From the NCBI RefSeq assembly GCF_963662255.1, contig NC_085050.1, positions 3,109,194 through 3,173,193 on the forward strand: a DNA stretch of 64,000 nucleotides, written 5' to 3'. Position numbers and translations under genes: made by a program. Position 1 is the first letter of the stretch. The number at the start of each line of letters is the position of its first letter. The notes beneath the pieces are model-generated. The model made no database searches. It had not been told where the DNA came from and was given only the letters and a program-made list of their open reading frames with translations. This DNA is from Cinclus cinclus. Taxonomy: Eukaryota > Chordata > Aves > Passeriformes > Cinclidae. Positions 48,713 through 60,660 of this stretch are shown one piece after another.

Positions 48713-49808
48713 CAAGTGGTCATTGTTAGTTAATTTTTTATACACAAATGCATTTCACTAAGGCACATAAATAAATTTTAACCCATTACTTTCCTCAGTT
48801 GAAGAATAAATACTACTAAAACAGTTGGGCTGATTGTAAATAAAAAGCAAACCTCAAGCAACAATCAGGGATTCTTCAATTCTGCCTAAATTATTTTTTT
48901 TTCCCAGGAAAACCCAGACTACCAGTTCAGAGATTCCTGCATGAAGGAGAGAATGTAATTGCTTTTGGTGTGTGCTTGTGCTAGTGATTCAATATGCTCA
49001 GAGAGAAAAAACAAATATATATTATCACACTGGAGTTTTTCTAGCTTCAGCTTCCCATAGCATAGTGGAATAGCAGATGCTCAGAAAACCAAAACTTGAT
49101 TCACGTCTGTGTGTGAGGGAATCCAGAGCCAGCAAATCCTAACACCCACATGATAAAGGAGAATTAAAGTTTGTTTTCCAGCTTTAGGCACCTGACCTTG
49201 GTCAGATTTAGAAAGGTTAATTTACCCTGTCACATACATCTCTTGACAATGTTGTTGTCCTTCCCCTTCCAAAAGGCTGGAAAGGGAATTCCATCTTCTT
49301 AATGTTTTTATTAAGATAAAACACTGCAAATGGATAATCTTTGTCTGTCAGTGAACTGAGTATTTATTTGGACAGGTCTCACTTTTTGATATGCTTGTGA
49401 GAAGTTTCCAAGGAAAATGCCCTGCTTTTAGTGCTAATAGTAATTCATGTTTTCGTCTCCTGTCCTCTTTGAAATGCACTGCAGAAACCTCTGTCAAGGA
49501 TTAAGACTTCAATATACTCAATGTGGAACCTGAAATGACTCAAATCTATGCAAAGGCCACGTGTACATTTAGTTTTTATGGTACGGGCCAATGGAAGAAC
49601 TAAGAGGGGCTGAAAATCTAGGCAATGATTGGATGTAGCTTATCCTAAGATAACTTCACACCATTTTTTATACAACTACTCCATGGGGAGCAAGGCATCC
49701 TTCAAAATTATCTTCAAAGAAAGTCCTGGATCCTGGGTGTTTCCTTCTCCCCTCTGCAACCTTTAAAGATATTTAACCGAAAGGTCCTTTTTTATTTTAA
49801 TAGGTTTC

Positions 49809-49840
49809 TTTTCTTTTTTTTTTTTTTTTTTTTTTTTAAT
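49809..49840 (+). repeat. Poly-T run
   Basis: About 30 bases of nearly uninterrupted T, followed by an AT-rich continuation 'attttatttttttatttatt'. On the minus strand this could be a retroposon A-tail, but no body was recognised. Confidence 0.9.
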
Positions 49841-50383
49841 TTTATTTTTTTATTTATTTATCCTTAACCATTGCAGCTCCAGCAGCCCCAAGAGCATTGA
49901 GCAATGTGGAAATGGCACTCAGGGAATCATGTGAGGCCAAGACACTCCATGGTTTCCCCATAAGGTCTTCCCATTATCTGGGGGTTGTTCTCACGCTGTA
50001 CAAGCGGGAAACTTGAAGCCACATCTGCTTTGCTGACCTTGCCTGAGGAGTGAACATTGTTTGCATGTTCTCTGAGTTGGAACACTCTGTGTTAGCTCCT
50101 GCACGGAACTGGGAAGGAAACATTTTCCCCTATTTCCTGTGTCCTCTGTGAACTTCTCCATTGTGAAATATGTGCTGTATTGTTGGTTTTGTTGTTTTGT
50201 TTTGGTTCCCCCCCCCCAAGGAATTGACTGGAAATCAATATTTTCCATCTGACACGCTCATTAAAAATTCACTCACAGGAACTCTGTGGTTTTCCAGCTG
50301 TTATGGGAACTTTAATTAAAAGAACCCCTAATTCAACAGATGATGGAAAGGGAGAAGATTTGGGAACATCCATAATCGCTGTT

Positions 50384-50420
50384 CATTGTATCATTGTACC
50401 ATTGTATCATTTGTACCATT
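50384..50420 (+). repeat. Short CATTGTAY tandem repeat
   Basis: Units CATTGTAT, CATTGTAC, CATTGTAT and CATTTGTAC are followed by a partial CATT. About four copies of an 8-9 base unit alternate T and C at the last position. Confidence 0.85.
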
Positions 50421-51110
50421 AAAGTGCCTCCTGCAAAAGGCTGTGGATGTCTCACTTTGAAACAAACTGATGACTGTAGGAAACCTAAAAGCAAAATAGA
50501 TATTTTTTTAAGCAGGGCAGATTCTGAGTGACAAATGCACACCTCCAGCCTGTCACATTTCTAACACTCAGATGCTGTTGTGCCAGCAAGTTAGACACCC
50601 ACTTGCTAAAAGGCAAACCTACCACGGGAAAATGTCATCTAAATGCAGGAAGCAGGCAAAAAATTGGGTGAGCTCAGCCATTTCTTCCAGTTTTACAAAA
50701 GCCTCACTCCAGAAGTTAAAACCACCAAAAGTTAGCGGCTCTCAATAGGATTTACCTCACCTAAATGAAATGTCCTTATGTAATACACTGGGTCTGATAG
50801 AGCCTCTGAGAGGCCAAATGAGGATGGAGAGAGAGGAGGGGGGAAACCTCCGGCCAGTAGCAGTGCTTCACCTAGCTTAAGATACCACCAGTCATACCTT
50901 GGAGAGCATTTTTGTGCTCAAACCTTAGGTTAGGGAAAAATCTTTGACAGAAGGTCAACTTTAAAAGGGGATTCATGAATGGCATGAACACCGAAGAGTC
51001 ACAATACCTTACTTAGTGTTCCATGACTCCTCAGCTGGTCCCTTCAGCCTCAAGAAAAACATGGTTTCAAAAGAGATAGTCATTGTCTGACAGACTGAGT
51101 GGAAGACATC

Positions 51111-51246
51111 AGTATACACCACCCCTGGAAGTGTTCCAAGCCAGATTGGATGGGGCTTGGAGAAACCTGGTCTAGTGGACAGCTTCCCTTCCCATGGCAG
51201 GGGGTGGAATGAGATGATCCATAAAGGTCCCTTTCCACCCAGGCCA
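51111..51246 (+). mobile_element. CR1 LINE 3' fragment
   Basis: Sense CR1: 'tatacaccacccctggaagt', 'gttccaagccagattggatg', 'gggcttggagaaacctggtc', 'tagtggacagcttcccttcc', 'catggcagggggtggaatga', 'taaaggtccctttccaccca' and 'ggccattctggg'. It is 5'-truncated just before 'acccctggaagtg'. It continues directly into the octamer array that follows. Confidence 0.93.
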
Positions 51247-51310
51247 TTCTGGGATTCTGTGATTCACTCATTCTGCTGTTCTCTGCTTCTGTGATTCTCT
51301 GGTTCTCTGT
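51247..51310 (+). repeat. Expanded degenerate CR1 octamer tail, 8 units
   Basis: Eight consecutive 8-base units from 51247, starting TTCTGGGA, TTCTGTGA, TTCACTCA, TTCTGCTG and TTCTCTGC, and ending TTCTCTGG, TTCTCTGT. The phase is preserved although units have diverged to TTCTSTGN types, which indicates an older tail expansion. Confidence 0.85.
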
Positions 51311-52449
51311 GTCCTCAGCTCTTCCCTTCCCACAGATTTGCTGTGTGGCTCTTGTGCACCAGGATCTTTACTATCTAGGCCACCCCTCCTAGCACCAAGT
51401 ACATTTTTGCCTTTGAAAGAATGAAACAGGCTTTGTCTGCTCTCTTGAGGTGCAGCAGAGAGAGGAGATAATTGCTTCTGCCTTTCCTGGGAAGCCAAAA
51501 GCCTTCCAGATCCTCTCTGTGGAGGTTCAAACTCTTCTATGAGGCTCCACTAATGGCTTTGGCAGCAGGCAGCCTACGTGTTGGGGAGGCAGGGGAGAGC
51601 ATTCTTTGTCCATTGTGCTGAAACTGAGTCTTTGTGCAGCAGATCTGGGATTAAATCTCTGGATCCAAGTGGGGTGGCAGGAAGGTCATCTGCAAGCCAA
51701 AGGTATTGGGCTGTCTCCTGAAATGTGGAGGTTGGTTTCCAGTTCCTGTTCCAAGAGCTATTTATACCTTTTTATCTGGTAACTCTTACAGGATTGATTA
51801 TGAGATTATGATTACACGGTGTCCTTCCTCTGCTCCACAGATAAGTAGGAAAGCCTGGAGCTAAGATATCAGCCTGTCCCTGCTGGAGAGGCAAAAGTTG
51901 GAGCCAGCTTGGAGCTCAGACTCCAATTCTGCCTCCATCCAACTGCAAGCGGTCTCTTGCTACTGGATTTTCCATCTAGCAACATCTGCTGGAGTAAACC
52001 CAAGCTGCACTTAAAAGCTGGAAGAGGTCACATGGACATGAGCTGCAGGAACAAGCTTCTTTCCAAAGTAAACCCCTGTGGAATGAATCTTGATTTCCCA
52101 GTCATGGGAACTTCTTATACAGAGAACTCTTGTAGAGTGGGAGACATGAAGATGTTGGGATGACATCTCCCATGCCTTCGTGACATGGATCTGCAGTCTC
52201 AAAGCTGTTGGATACACCATTTCTCCCTTATGCTCCAGAACATTCCATTTCCCCATCATTTATCACATCAGCGGAAGTTAAACACCCAAAAAACAAGTGC
52301 ATCAGAGCAACACTGAACAGAATATCTGTTGATCAAATCATGCTTTCAATGAGTTCATCTCAATATCTGAAGGTTTTAAGCAAAGTTAAACTCAAAAATA
52401 CAAATAGGGAAAAAAAATTATGGACATTGTGATTCTGCTTGCTGGGAAA
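51311..52449. other. Unique noncoding DNA
   Basis: No gene or repeat was recognised. Frames of up to 84 codons on both strands lack features. Confidence 0.55.
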
Positions 52450-52501
52450 AACCAATCCAATCCAATCCAATCCAATCCAATCCAATCCAATCCAATCCAA
52501 A
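52450..52501 (+). repeat. (TCCAA)n microsatellite, about 10 copies
   Basis: A perfect CCAAT/TCCAA pentanucleotide array of about 50 bases. Each unit shift contains CCAAT, the NF-Y/CCAAT-box core, though nothing promoter-like surrounds it. Confidence 0.96.
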
Positions 52502-54389
52502 TCAGTTTTGGGAAAGTTTTATTAACAGTTTCACAGGTCTAAAATGTTTGCTAAGGTTTTGTGAGAAGCATGCTCAAAGACAACCTTTAAAATGTATTAA
52601 TCACTGATTTTATTCTGATTTTAGAGTCTTGGCTGAGATCCAAGGAAACTTCCACACAAGATCAGAAGTGTCTGTAGATGGAGGGCACCTCTACCTTTGG
52701 GAGACTGGGGAAGGATCCCAGAGACACATGGAAGAACTGGGCAAATATTTCCCTTTGAGCTTGAAAGGGGAATGGCTGGGGTGCTGGGTGAGGATGAAGA
52801 AACCCTCCCATCCTATGCAGTGTGATGCTTGAAGAAAAAGGACCTGCTCAAGCTGTGTTAAAATTTAAGGAATGGGACCTGAGCATGCTCCCAAAGACCC
52901 TTTTTATAGGAAAATAAAAAGGTTGAAATCAGGCAGTAGGCTCAGGAGAACAGCAGCTGTCATTCAACAGAAATTTAAGGACAAAAAGATCTGATTTTCT
53001 TACTGATTTTATACAGAGGAGCATAGAGCAGTGAGGCTGGAGAGTAAACATAAATTTCATTTCCAGACCAACTGTAGGCAGTATCAGGATTGTGTTTAGA
53101 ATTCTTTTATCTTTTGAGCACATAAAGATGATTTTTATCTCAGATGTGTTATGAGAATAATACTGGCTGTATGAAGCATAGTGTCTAGGGGACTGTTATC
53201 TTATATGGAGATTATGGTTTACCTTCAAATCCTAGTTCTTTGTGTTCTTAAAATTATAAAGTGGATCACATCCATCCCTATCACAAATGAAACAGGTTTG
53301 CATAAACAGCTTTAGATTAAAGGAGCCTGTTTAATAGCACTTGTCAGAGTTTAGTCACAAATCAGAATTATTTTTCTTGTAAAATTTTTATCAATTGACT
53401 GCAGGAAAAAAAAAAAAAAAGAGATACATTTGAAAGTGTGAGAACCAGTAAGTACCACTTCCAGTTGTGAATTTATGCTGAACTCAATGTGAAAGCAGGA
53501 AAAAGGCATCATAGCAGAAAAATGTCCTTGATTTTCACATATGTGTGTGCAGAGCTATTTTTCTGTCACCCCAGAAAGATGATTGTAGGTGTAGAAGAAG
53601 AGATTGCAGGCAACCTCAGCCCTGGTAAGTCACAGTTGTACTAATTGGCACAGAGGAGGAATAGCCTTGCCCTTAGTGGGTTGCAGCTGTGACTAATAAA
53701 GATCAGGGTGATAAAAAGGGTGGGCTGGTTGGTCAGAGGGTCTTAGAGGAGGTGGAGCTGGAGCTCTGAGGAAGAAGGAAGGAAGGTGCCAGAGAGACAC
53801 AAGGAAGAATGAAATGAGGATGAGTTCTTGCAGTAAGAGATCTGGTATGAGAGGTCTGCTGCAATAATCATGACTCCACGCTGAGAATGTATGTGCTTGT
53901 TCAGATGGAAAAGCCAAAAATCACTGGGAAAACAAACAAACAAAAGGACTGGCAGGAAGCCACAGGGATTGTTTACTATGTCCTGTTCTGGAAGGTGTGA
54001 CAGCCCCATCTCCTTTCCAAGGGATTCCTCCCACTGCTGGTGCTTGGGCTCCCTGCAGACACAGCTTTACCCAGAAGGGTTTTGTAGAGCCCCGGGGCAA
54101 ATGGATTCTTGAGCTTAAGATTTTTTTGTTCGTGTTTGACTTTACGGCATCCTCCCCAGTGACAGGAGCATAGTTTTACCAATTAAAGTAAGCTATGGAA
54201 GCCAGGAAGTGGGAAGGACTTCTTGTCCCCATGGCTGTGCTGTGGATCCCAAGGGCTGACTATTTAAACAGCTGCAGGCTCCTGGGAAAGGCCATCCATA
54301 AAACTCATCAGCCACCATCTGACCAGAAATACTCAGAGCTGGCTGTCCACAGCCAGTGTGGGGTCTGGATGGGGCTCTGGGCAGTCAGG
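52502..54389. other. Unique noncoding DNA
   Basis: No gene was seen. A 15-base A-run lies at about 53406-53420. Chance frames only. Confidence 0.55.
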
Positions 54390-54487
54390 TCATGTGGGAA
54401 GTGCCCAGCCCATGGCAGGGGGTTTGAATGAGATGGTCTTTAAGGTCCCTTCCCACCTTCCCACCCAAACAATTCTGTGATTCTATC
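54390..54487 (+). mobile_element. Short CR1 LINE 3' end
   Basis: Sense CR1 terminus: 'gtgggaagtgcccagcccat', 'ggcagggggtttgaatgaga', 'tggtctttaaggtcccttcc', a small duplication 'caccttcccaccc' and 'aattctgtgattctatc'. Only the last ~100 bases of the element are present. Confidence 0.88.
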
Positions 54488-55854
54488 TTGGATAGAATAA
54501 TCTCAATATAATGTCAATGAAGACAATATAAATTAAGGCAAAGAGTCCTGATCGGGTAAGACACATCCTCAGAATTTGCTGTTTTCTGCATGGCAGGTCT
54601 GTTTAGTCCCCCTGAAGACCAGACTGCAAACATCATCCATACTATACCTGCCCTTAAATGCCACTCTACAGACCAGGCCTGAGCTGGAGAAATAAATTTA
54701 ATTGACATTTTCCCTCTATAGGTTTTTTTTTTTTTTCTTCCCCCCCTGACCTTTTGGCATAGAATGTGATCATTCCCTGGTCAAAACCTGCTTAGTACTG
54801 TGCTGCGTGTCTCAGGTGCAAACTGTGCAGGATGCCCTAAGCAAAAGAGCTGCTAGGAAAGGGCTTGTTATCCTAGTTGTTGGATTGAGGTAATCCTTAT
54901 TTTCTTCTCATTCCATTTAAAGTGGATTCACACCGTGGTGGTAATTTGTGGCTCACTGCCTGGTTCACAAACCTAAATAGTAGCAATAAAAATTGGCACT
55001 TTTTATAAATTCAGTCTCCAAGCTTTTATTATTTATCCTCAGCTTGTCTAATGACAATAGACATCCATTATAGATATTCTGGTTGAGTTTTGCAGCAGAA
55101 GCCCCTGAAGAGAGAAAACTGATCATCTGAAGGCTGAAGCTGCCCTGCCACTTATTGGGGGCAGCAGATCAGACGTGATGGAACATCTTTAAGAATACCC
55201 TTTCTGATAGGTTAGTACAACCAACTGGCAAATGAATTTTTCTCTGTCATTAGCACTGCCTCATCCATGTGCTAGTTAAGTTAAAACTGAACATGTGTAG
55301 AACAATGTTTTCTTTTAAAATAAATGGAGGTATACGAGCTTAGCTACTTGTACAGTCCTATTCCACAGAGTACCACATTCAGATGTGGTAAAGTTTAGGT
55401 CATGGCAGTGCCTAAATACACCTTAGACAGAAATAAATTCATAAATTCTTCATAAATTTCAGAGAGCCTGAGTCTGTGTCTATCAAGTGTCCTCACTTAT
55501 TTCTAACTGGAGCACAAGAGTCCATCCTGCTGGGCAAGGTAATAACAGCAAATAACCTGGACATGTAGAATAACAAATAGATATCCTTTGTGGTTTGGAG
55601 AGATTTTAGAGAGAAGGAGAAGAGTTTTTCCAAGTCTAGGAAGGGAAAAAGGAAAAAGAAAACTCAAAGAAACTTTGGAGGATAAGCTGCAATATTACCA
55701 AAGTATTCATCCGATATCTTCCACACTTCAATTAGTTCATGCTGAGCCACAGCCCAGTGCTCTTTACTGAATGCACAGTTTAGCACACCAAGAGCTAAAA
55801 ATTCATCTCAGCAGATAACTTAGGGCTAATATCAACCCAAAAAAAGTCTCTGCG

Positions 55855-55860
<6 letters not shown>

Positions 55861-55885
<25 letters not shown>
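55861..55885 (+). repeat. Poly-A run
   Basis: A 25-base A homopolymer, the longest pure A-run of the window, followed by 'gaaaagcagc'. No retroposed gene body was recognised to its left. Confidence 0.93.
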
Positions 55886-57788
55886 GAAAAGCAGCCTGAA
55901 GCAAAATGCCATTCTCTCTTTCCCCTCTCTTTTATTCAGTGAAAAGGCAAATCATTCTGTTCATCAGTAATCACAAAGAGCCAACATGTCCCCTGGCCCA
56001 GAGGTTTTCCATCACTTCCAGCCTACAATGGATAATTCAAGTGAGAACTTCTTGGTAGAAAATTGTTCAAAACACCTACGACATTTTCAGATCCCTCCCA
56101 CTACCTTCTGCTCTTTGAGGGCCACCACAAAAATCTCAACTCAGCCTAGTTTCAGAGTCAAAAACCTTCCCACAGACACAAGAATCAGGATGAAGAATCA
56201 AAAATGCAGGTGCTTCTGCCTCCAAATCATGGGTTTGATCTCTGCAGTTCCTTTCACATCACCACCTTTTCTGTAGATACCAGGATTTCCTGAGTTTTGC
56301 TCATGAAATTCCCATCAATTTGCCCGTGTCTCAGCAAGTCCTGTATCACACAGCTCCTTTCCTGGTCACAAGAGCCAAAGGCAACCACTTTGATTTGTGA
56401 CTCATGGACCAGCTGTGGCTGCTGCTTGTGATGGAGTGCAAAAATCCTTTTCATCTTTGCTTGCATTTTAAGGGAAAAATACTTAAAAGATCATGGGACT
56501 CAGGAGAGCAGAGTCCACCTGTGGGTTCATGCCTTGTCTCCTCCTCTGTTGCGTGACCACATGCCAAATGTATCCCAAATCACCACTGAACTCAAATTTA
56601 TCTCTGGCACAGGGAAATGCCAAACTTGAGTGACCTTGCTGGGTCATAGCATTAAATAAATCAAAACAGGAGCAATGTTTGAAGCCATGTTTACTGCAGA
56701 CACTTAAACTAACCCGCAAATCCTGTATAATTTACATTTTTCACCAATAGGTGGTGCCAATAATTTATGCATTCCCATCTGGCGGGCAAAGGACTTGGAG
56801 CAGATCATTTTTTTGTGCTGACTGTGAGCAGAACATCTGGAGGGAAGAGTTTTGACCCAGGAAACTGCTGGGAAAGGGAATTTCGTTGAAGTAACCATGC
56901 TATAGAGGTGGAAAATGGCGAGGAGAAAACCTCATGGTTTAAGGCAAGAGTCATACAACTAAAGTAGAATATTCTTCCTTTGCATGATTCAAAGCAAAAA
57001 TAAAACTCTTCTTGGCAATGCAGACACCAATTTGTGCATTACAGCACAAGACTTCAGATATGAATCAGACTTAGCCCTTCCTTTTTGCACCCAGTCGACA
57101 GCAGTATGTCAGGGAAGGCAGGAAGAGACACCAAGAGGGAATTTATTGATTCATTGAAAGGAAAAACTATCAAAAAATATCCCTTTGACAAAGCTTTTCA
57201 CATTAAAACCCACAGCTGGCATTTCTGTTGGCACACAGATCAATTTTAGCCGAACAACAAAATGCCAAAGCTTACTTCTTCACGTTGGCTATCAAATTCC
57301 ACATTTAAAATAGTTTATATATTATTGTATTTTGGTTCTTTGTTATTTGGGGATTTTAAATTTTTTTTTGCATTTTGCTGGGTTAAATTCTTCTTGACCC
57401 ATTCCCATTATCATTTTATGATCTTGGATTAATGTTAGAATGGAATGAAATGTCAGTAATTCCATAAAAGGTAAGATAACCTTTGGAAAACATTTCAGCA
57501 ACTTAAAAATATATATATGTTTTTAAATTACCGGATTTAAAGCCAAAGTATTAGATATTTGTTGGGAGAAGGAAGGACTGGATGATGACAGCAGAAGTCT
57601 GAGTGCCAGAAAGCAGATTCTAGAAACCAAATCCTTAACTTTAAGTCTAGTTGGCTTTGAAAGACTTTATCATTATAGCTCATTATGAATAAATTGAAAA
57701 AAAAGTATTTTTAAAATGATACAGTTCCCTGGCAGGAAGAGGCAAAAACTCAGTAGTTTCTTTATCAATACTTGTGTGCATCACCATC

Positions 57789-57842
57789 ACAAAAAGAAAA
57801 AAAAAAAAGAAAAAAAAGAGGAAAAAAAAAAGAAAAAGAAAA
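57789..57842 (+). repeat. A-rich (AAAAG-type) low-complexity run
   Basis: About 50 bases of A with single or paired G interruptions, similar in composition to the run at 10018-10067. Confidence 0.93.
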
Positions 57843-60388
57843 ATTCAATTGCTTTCTCCCTCCCAAATTGAAACCATCTCCTCCATAAACTTCTGACTTT
57901 TTAAACTTGGAAACCCTGGGGTTTTTTGCTGTCATCTCACAGAATAATTCTCTTTGTGCATTTACTGCTGTTAATCAAAAATCAGTGTACTTGTTCTTGT
58001 GCTGAGTGTGGAGGGGCATGGAAAACTGTAATCTATGTCCTGGCCAAATTGTATTTACTGTCTCAGTGCCTTAAATGTCAAACCTGCAAAACAGAACACT
58101 TTCTTTCAGTGTTGTTGATTTACTACTAAAATAAATTTTCCTACACTCTGTGTTTGAGCCACGGTGTCCCAGGCAGTTTTTGCCAGGTGTTTTCATGTCA
58201 AGTTCACCAAAGACATAATTTTTGAAGTGAAATTTTACATTCCCAGTGAGAGAGGGAGTGGCAGAAGGGAAACAAGTTGTGAGCTCACAGCCACCAGTGC
58301 AAGAGTGTTTATTCATTGAGGCAAAGGCTCTAAATCCTTGGACAATTCACAGCCAGGCTGGGATACAAGAGGTAACAGAAAAGACCTTGCAGTGATGATC
58401 AAATCAGTCTATCTCTTGTTTCTGACAGTAATAAATAGAAAGCTGTAGGTGCATGATCCATGTTATAAATATTTATTCCCAGATTTGAAATATATCAAAG
58501 GAGGGGATCTTCAGGGGATGGGGTTAAATCTCAGGATCGTTGTTTGGCTTCTCCAGTCCTTTTCCTAAAGTCCCTGAAGTTAATCCATGCCCAAAAGTCA
58601 TCAGTTCAGTAGCAACCTCCTCGTGCTCCTTTGGCCTTATAACCACACACGATTTCCAAAATGAAGGCTGTAGCAGCAACCTCACTGTGCTTTAAACTGG
58701 AAGTGAATTAATTGAAGTGGAACCTCTGAATGGGGAAAAGTGAACTTAACAGAGTTTTTCTTGCATACAGCCACAACTCTGGCCCAGAGGTCATTGCTTC
58801 AATTAATTTTGGCTTCAGTGTATCGTGCTAACATGGTGCCCTTTCACATGTTTACCTTTATTTTTAACTTCTGTATGAACATACTGATAGTTCTATTAAA
58901 TGTCCATTTGATTCAACCACAAGAGAAAATCATTTGAGTTAATATTGAATTATTTCTTTTGGGTAGATTTAGTGAGGTTACAGTTGCCTCACCATTTCTT
59001 CAAATATCAATCTCTGCAGTTCCCAGAGGAGCTGTCCAGAGAAAAATCAATGGGCTTTAAGTGAGGAAAGGGAGAAGAAGCCGAAGAGGCAGTTTTCACA
59101 TATGTAAATTGACACCTTTTTTCACCAGAATGAAAAAAATCAGAGTAAAATTAAAGTCCATGGGAACATATGTTACAAAATCAAAAGAGTCCCTCTAGCA
59201 CCTGCAGCAAATAACCTGTAAGAGGCTCATGGAAGAAGGAGGGAAGTCCTTATAAATGTGATTTAATCCTTTCTTCCACAGAAAAGCAAGGATCATAAAC
59301 TTGTTATTTTAAGTGCATCACAAAAGTAGTAACATATATGCACAAGGAATAACTTTTGCATCTCTGAATTTAGTAACTCAGTACCAACTCTGTTAAGCCT
59401 GTGAGCCTTATCTGGAGCAACCAGAAGATGGAGAGTATCAGTCCCTCATATTTTGCCATCTCAGGGCCTTTATAGAGAGCAGCAATGAGCTGTTGACATG
59501 AGACAACACCAGAATCCAGTTTGCAAAGTCACCCTGAAGTTGTCCAGAGCTGAGTTCTTTGTTTGTTTGGGTTCTGTTTTCTCTTCCAACTAATGAGATG
59601 TGCCAGCTGCCTTCAGAAAGCCTCGGGCATCCCAATCCCTGCCCTGAGCAGCCCAGCAGATCCTGCCTTCAGTGGCTGCCTCGTGACTCCCAACTGTCCT
59701 TGAGGTTCTGCCTAAGACATCCACTAAACATCTTCTGGTTTGCTCTTAAAAATATGACATTTGTATAAGAAAAGTCTCTTCCAAGCTTAGAACCTCTTGC
59801 TCTAGTGCATGTTATTGTCATATCCCATCCCCTCTGACCTGACAGGCTGAATCCATACCTTTTAGCAATGGTAAAGACTGGGAGGAATTAAAGGAGTAAA
59901 TCACAAGCTGTTTGCTGTCTCACGCTGGAATACCCGAGGCCATCATCCTGTTGTACCAAGCTATTTATTTGCTTCTGTGGGTGAATGTATTTTGATCAGT
60001 TAAACTTGCTGGTGAGATCTACAGACCAAAACACCATTTAATGAACGGTCCTATAAACAAGGATTATGTCTGTGCAAGCACATCTATGAAATATCATCAC
60101 TTCCATTTTTCAAACCCTTACAAGAGCCCAGCTCTGCTTTATCACGATTATGAGGAGTATGAACACTTTGCTCCTGTCACTTATCTGAGGAGCAGGTGCA
60201 TGAATCCCTGTCTCCCATCAAGCAGTTATTTTCTATCCCTTGTCTTTTCGATCTAAGCTGCAAGGAACTGCTGGAAAATATCTACATGTTGGCTCAGAGC
60301 TTTTCAATTAAACATCCAGTAGGATAAAGATCGAATTTGCAGCTTCAGGACAGCAGGGCAGAGCAGTGTGCTGTGATCCTCTGGTAGA

Positions 60389-60660
60389 ACACGGAATCAC
60401 AGAATCATTTGGGATGGAAAAGAGTTTTAAGATCATCCAGTCCAACCATTCCCCCAGCACTGCCGAGGCCACCACTGACCCACATCCCCAAGTGCCACAT
60501 CCACACAGCTTTTGAATCCCTCCAGGGATGGGGACTCCAGCACTGTCCTGGGCAGCTGGGAAGGGCTGGACACCCTTTCTGTGAAGAAATTTTCCCTGAT
60601 AGCCAATCTAAACATCCCTGGGCACAACTTGAGGCCATTTCCTCTTGTTCTGCATTAGAT
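60389..60660 (-). mobile_element. CR1 LINE 3' fragment (young subfamily)
   Basis: Antisense CR1. It shows the tail 'ggaatcacagaatcatttgg', 'agatcatccagtccaaccat', 'tcccccagcactgccgaggc', 'agtgccacatccacacagct', 'tttgaatccctccagggatg', 'gggcagctgggaagggctgg', 'aagaaattttccctgatagc', 'aacttgaggccatttcctct' and 'tgttctgcattag'. It is very close to the 27.6 kb copy and extends about 80 bases further 5'. This is one of the best-preserved CR1 copies here, suggesting a relatively recent insertion. Confidence 0.95.

Larger units (their letters stand above)
48713..51110. other. Unique noncoding DNA with a T-run and a short tandem
   Basis: No gene was seen. There is a T-tract at about 49809-49840, a C-run near 50208-50217 and a small CATTGTAY tandem at 50384-50420. 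Chance frames only. Confidence 0.55.
54488..60388. other. Unique noncoding DNA, AT-rich
   Basis: About 5.9 kb without a gene or recognisable transposon. There are a T-run at about 54721-54736, a long A-run at 55861-55885 and an A-rich GA run at about 57789-57842. The parts near 56700-56780 and 57195-57300 are non-repetitive with scattered CpGs and homeodomain-like cores, and could be conserved. Frames are short (at most 96 codons). Confidence 0.55.
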
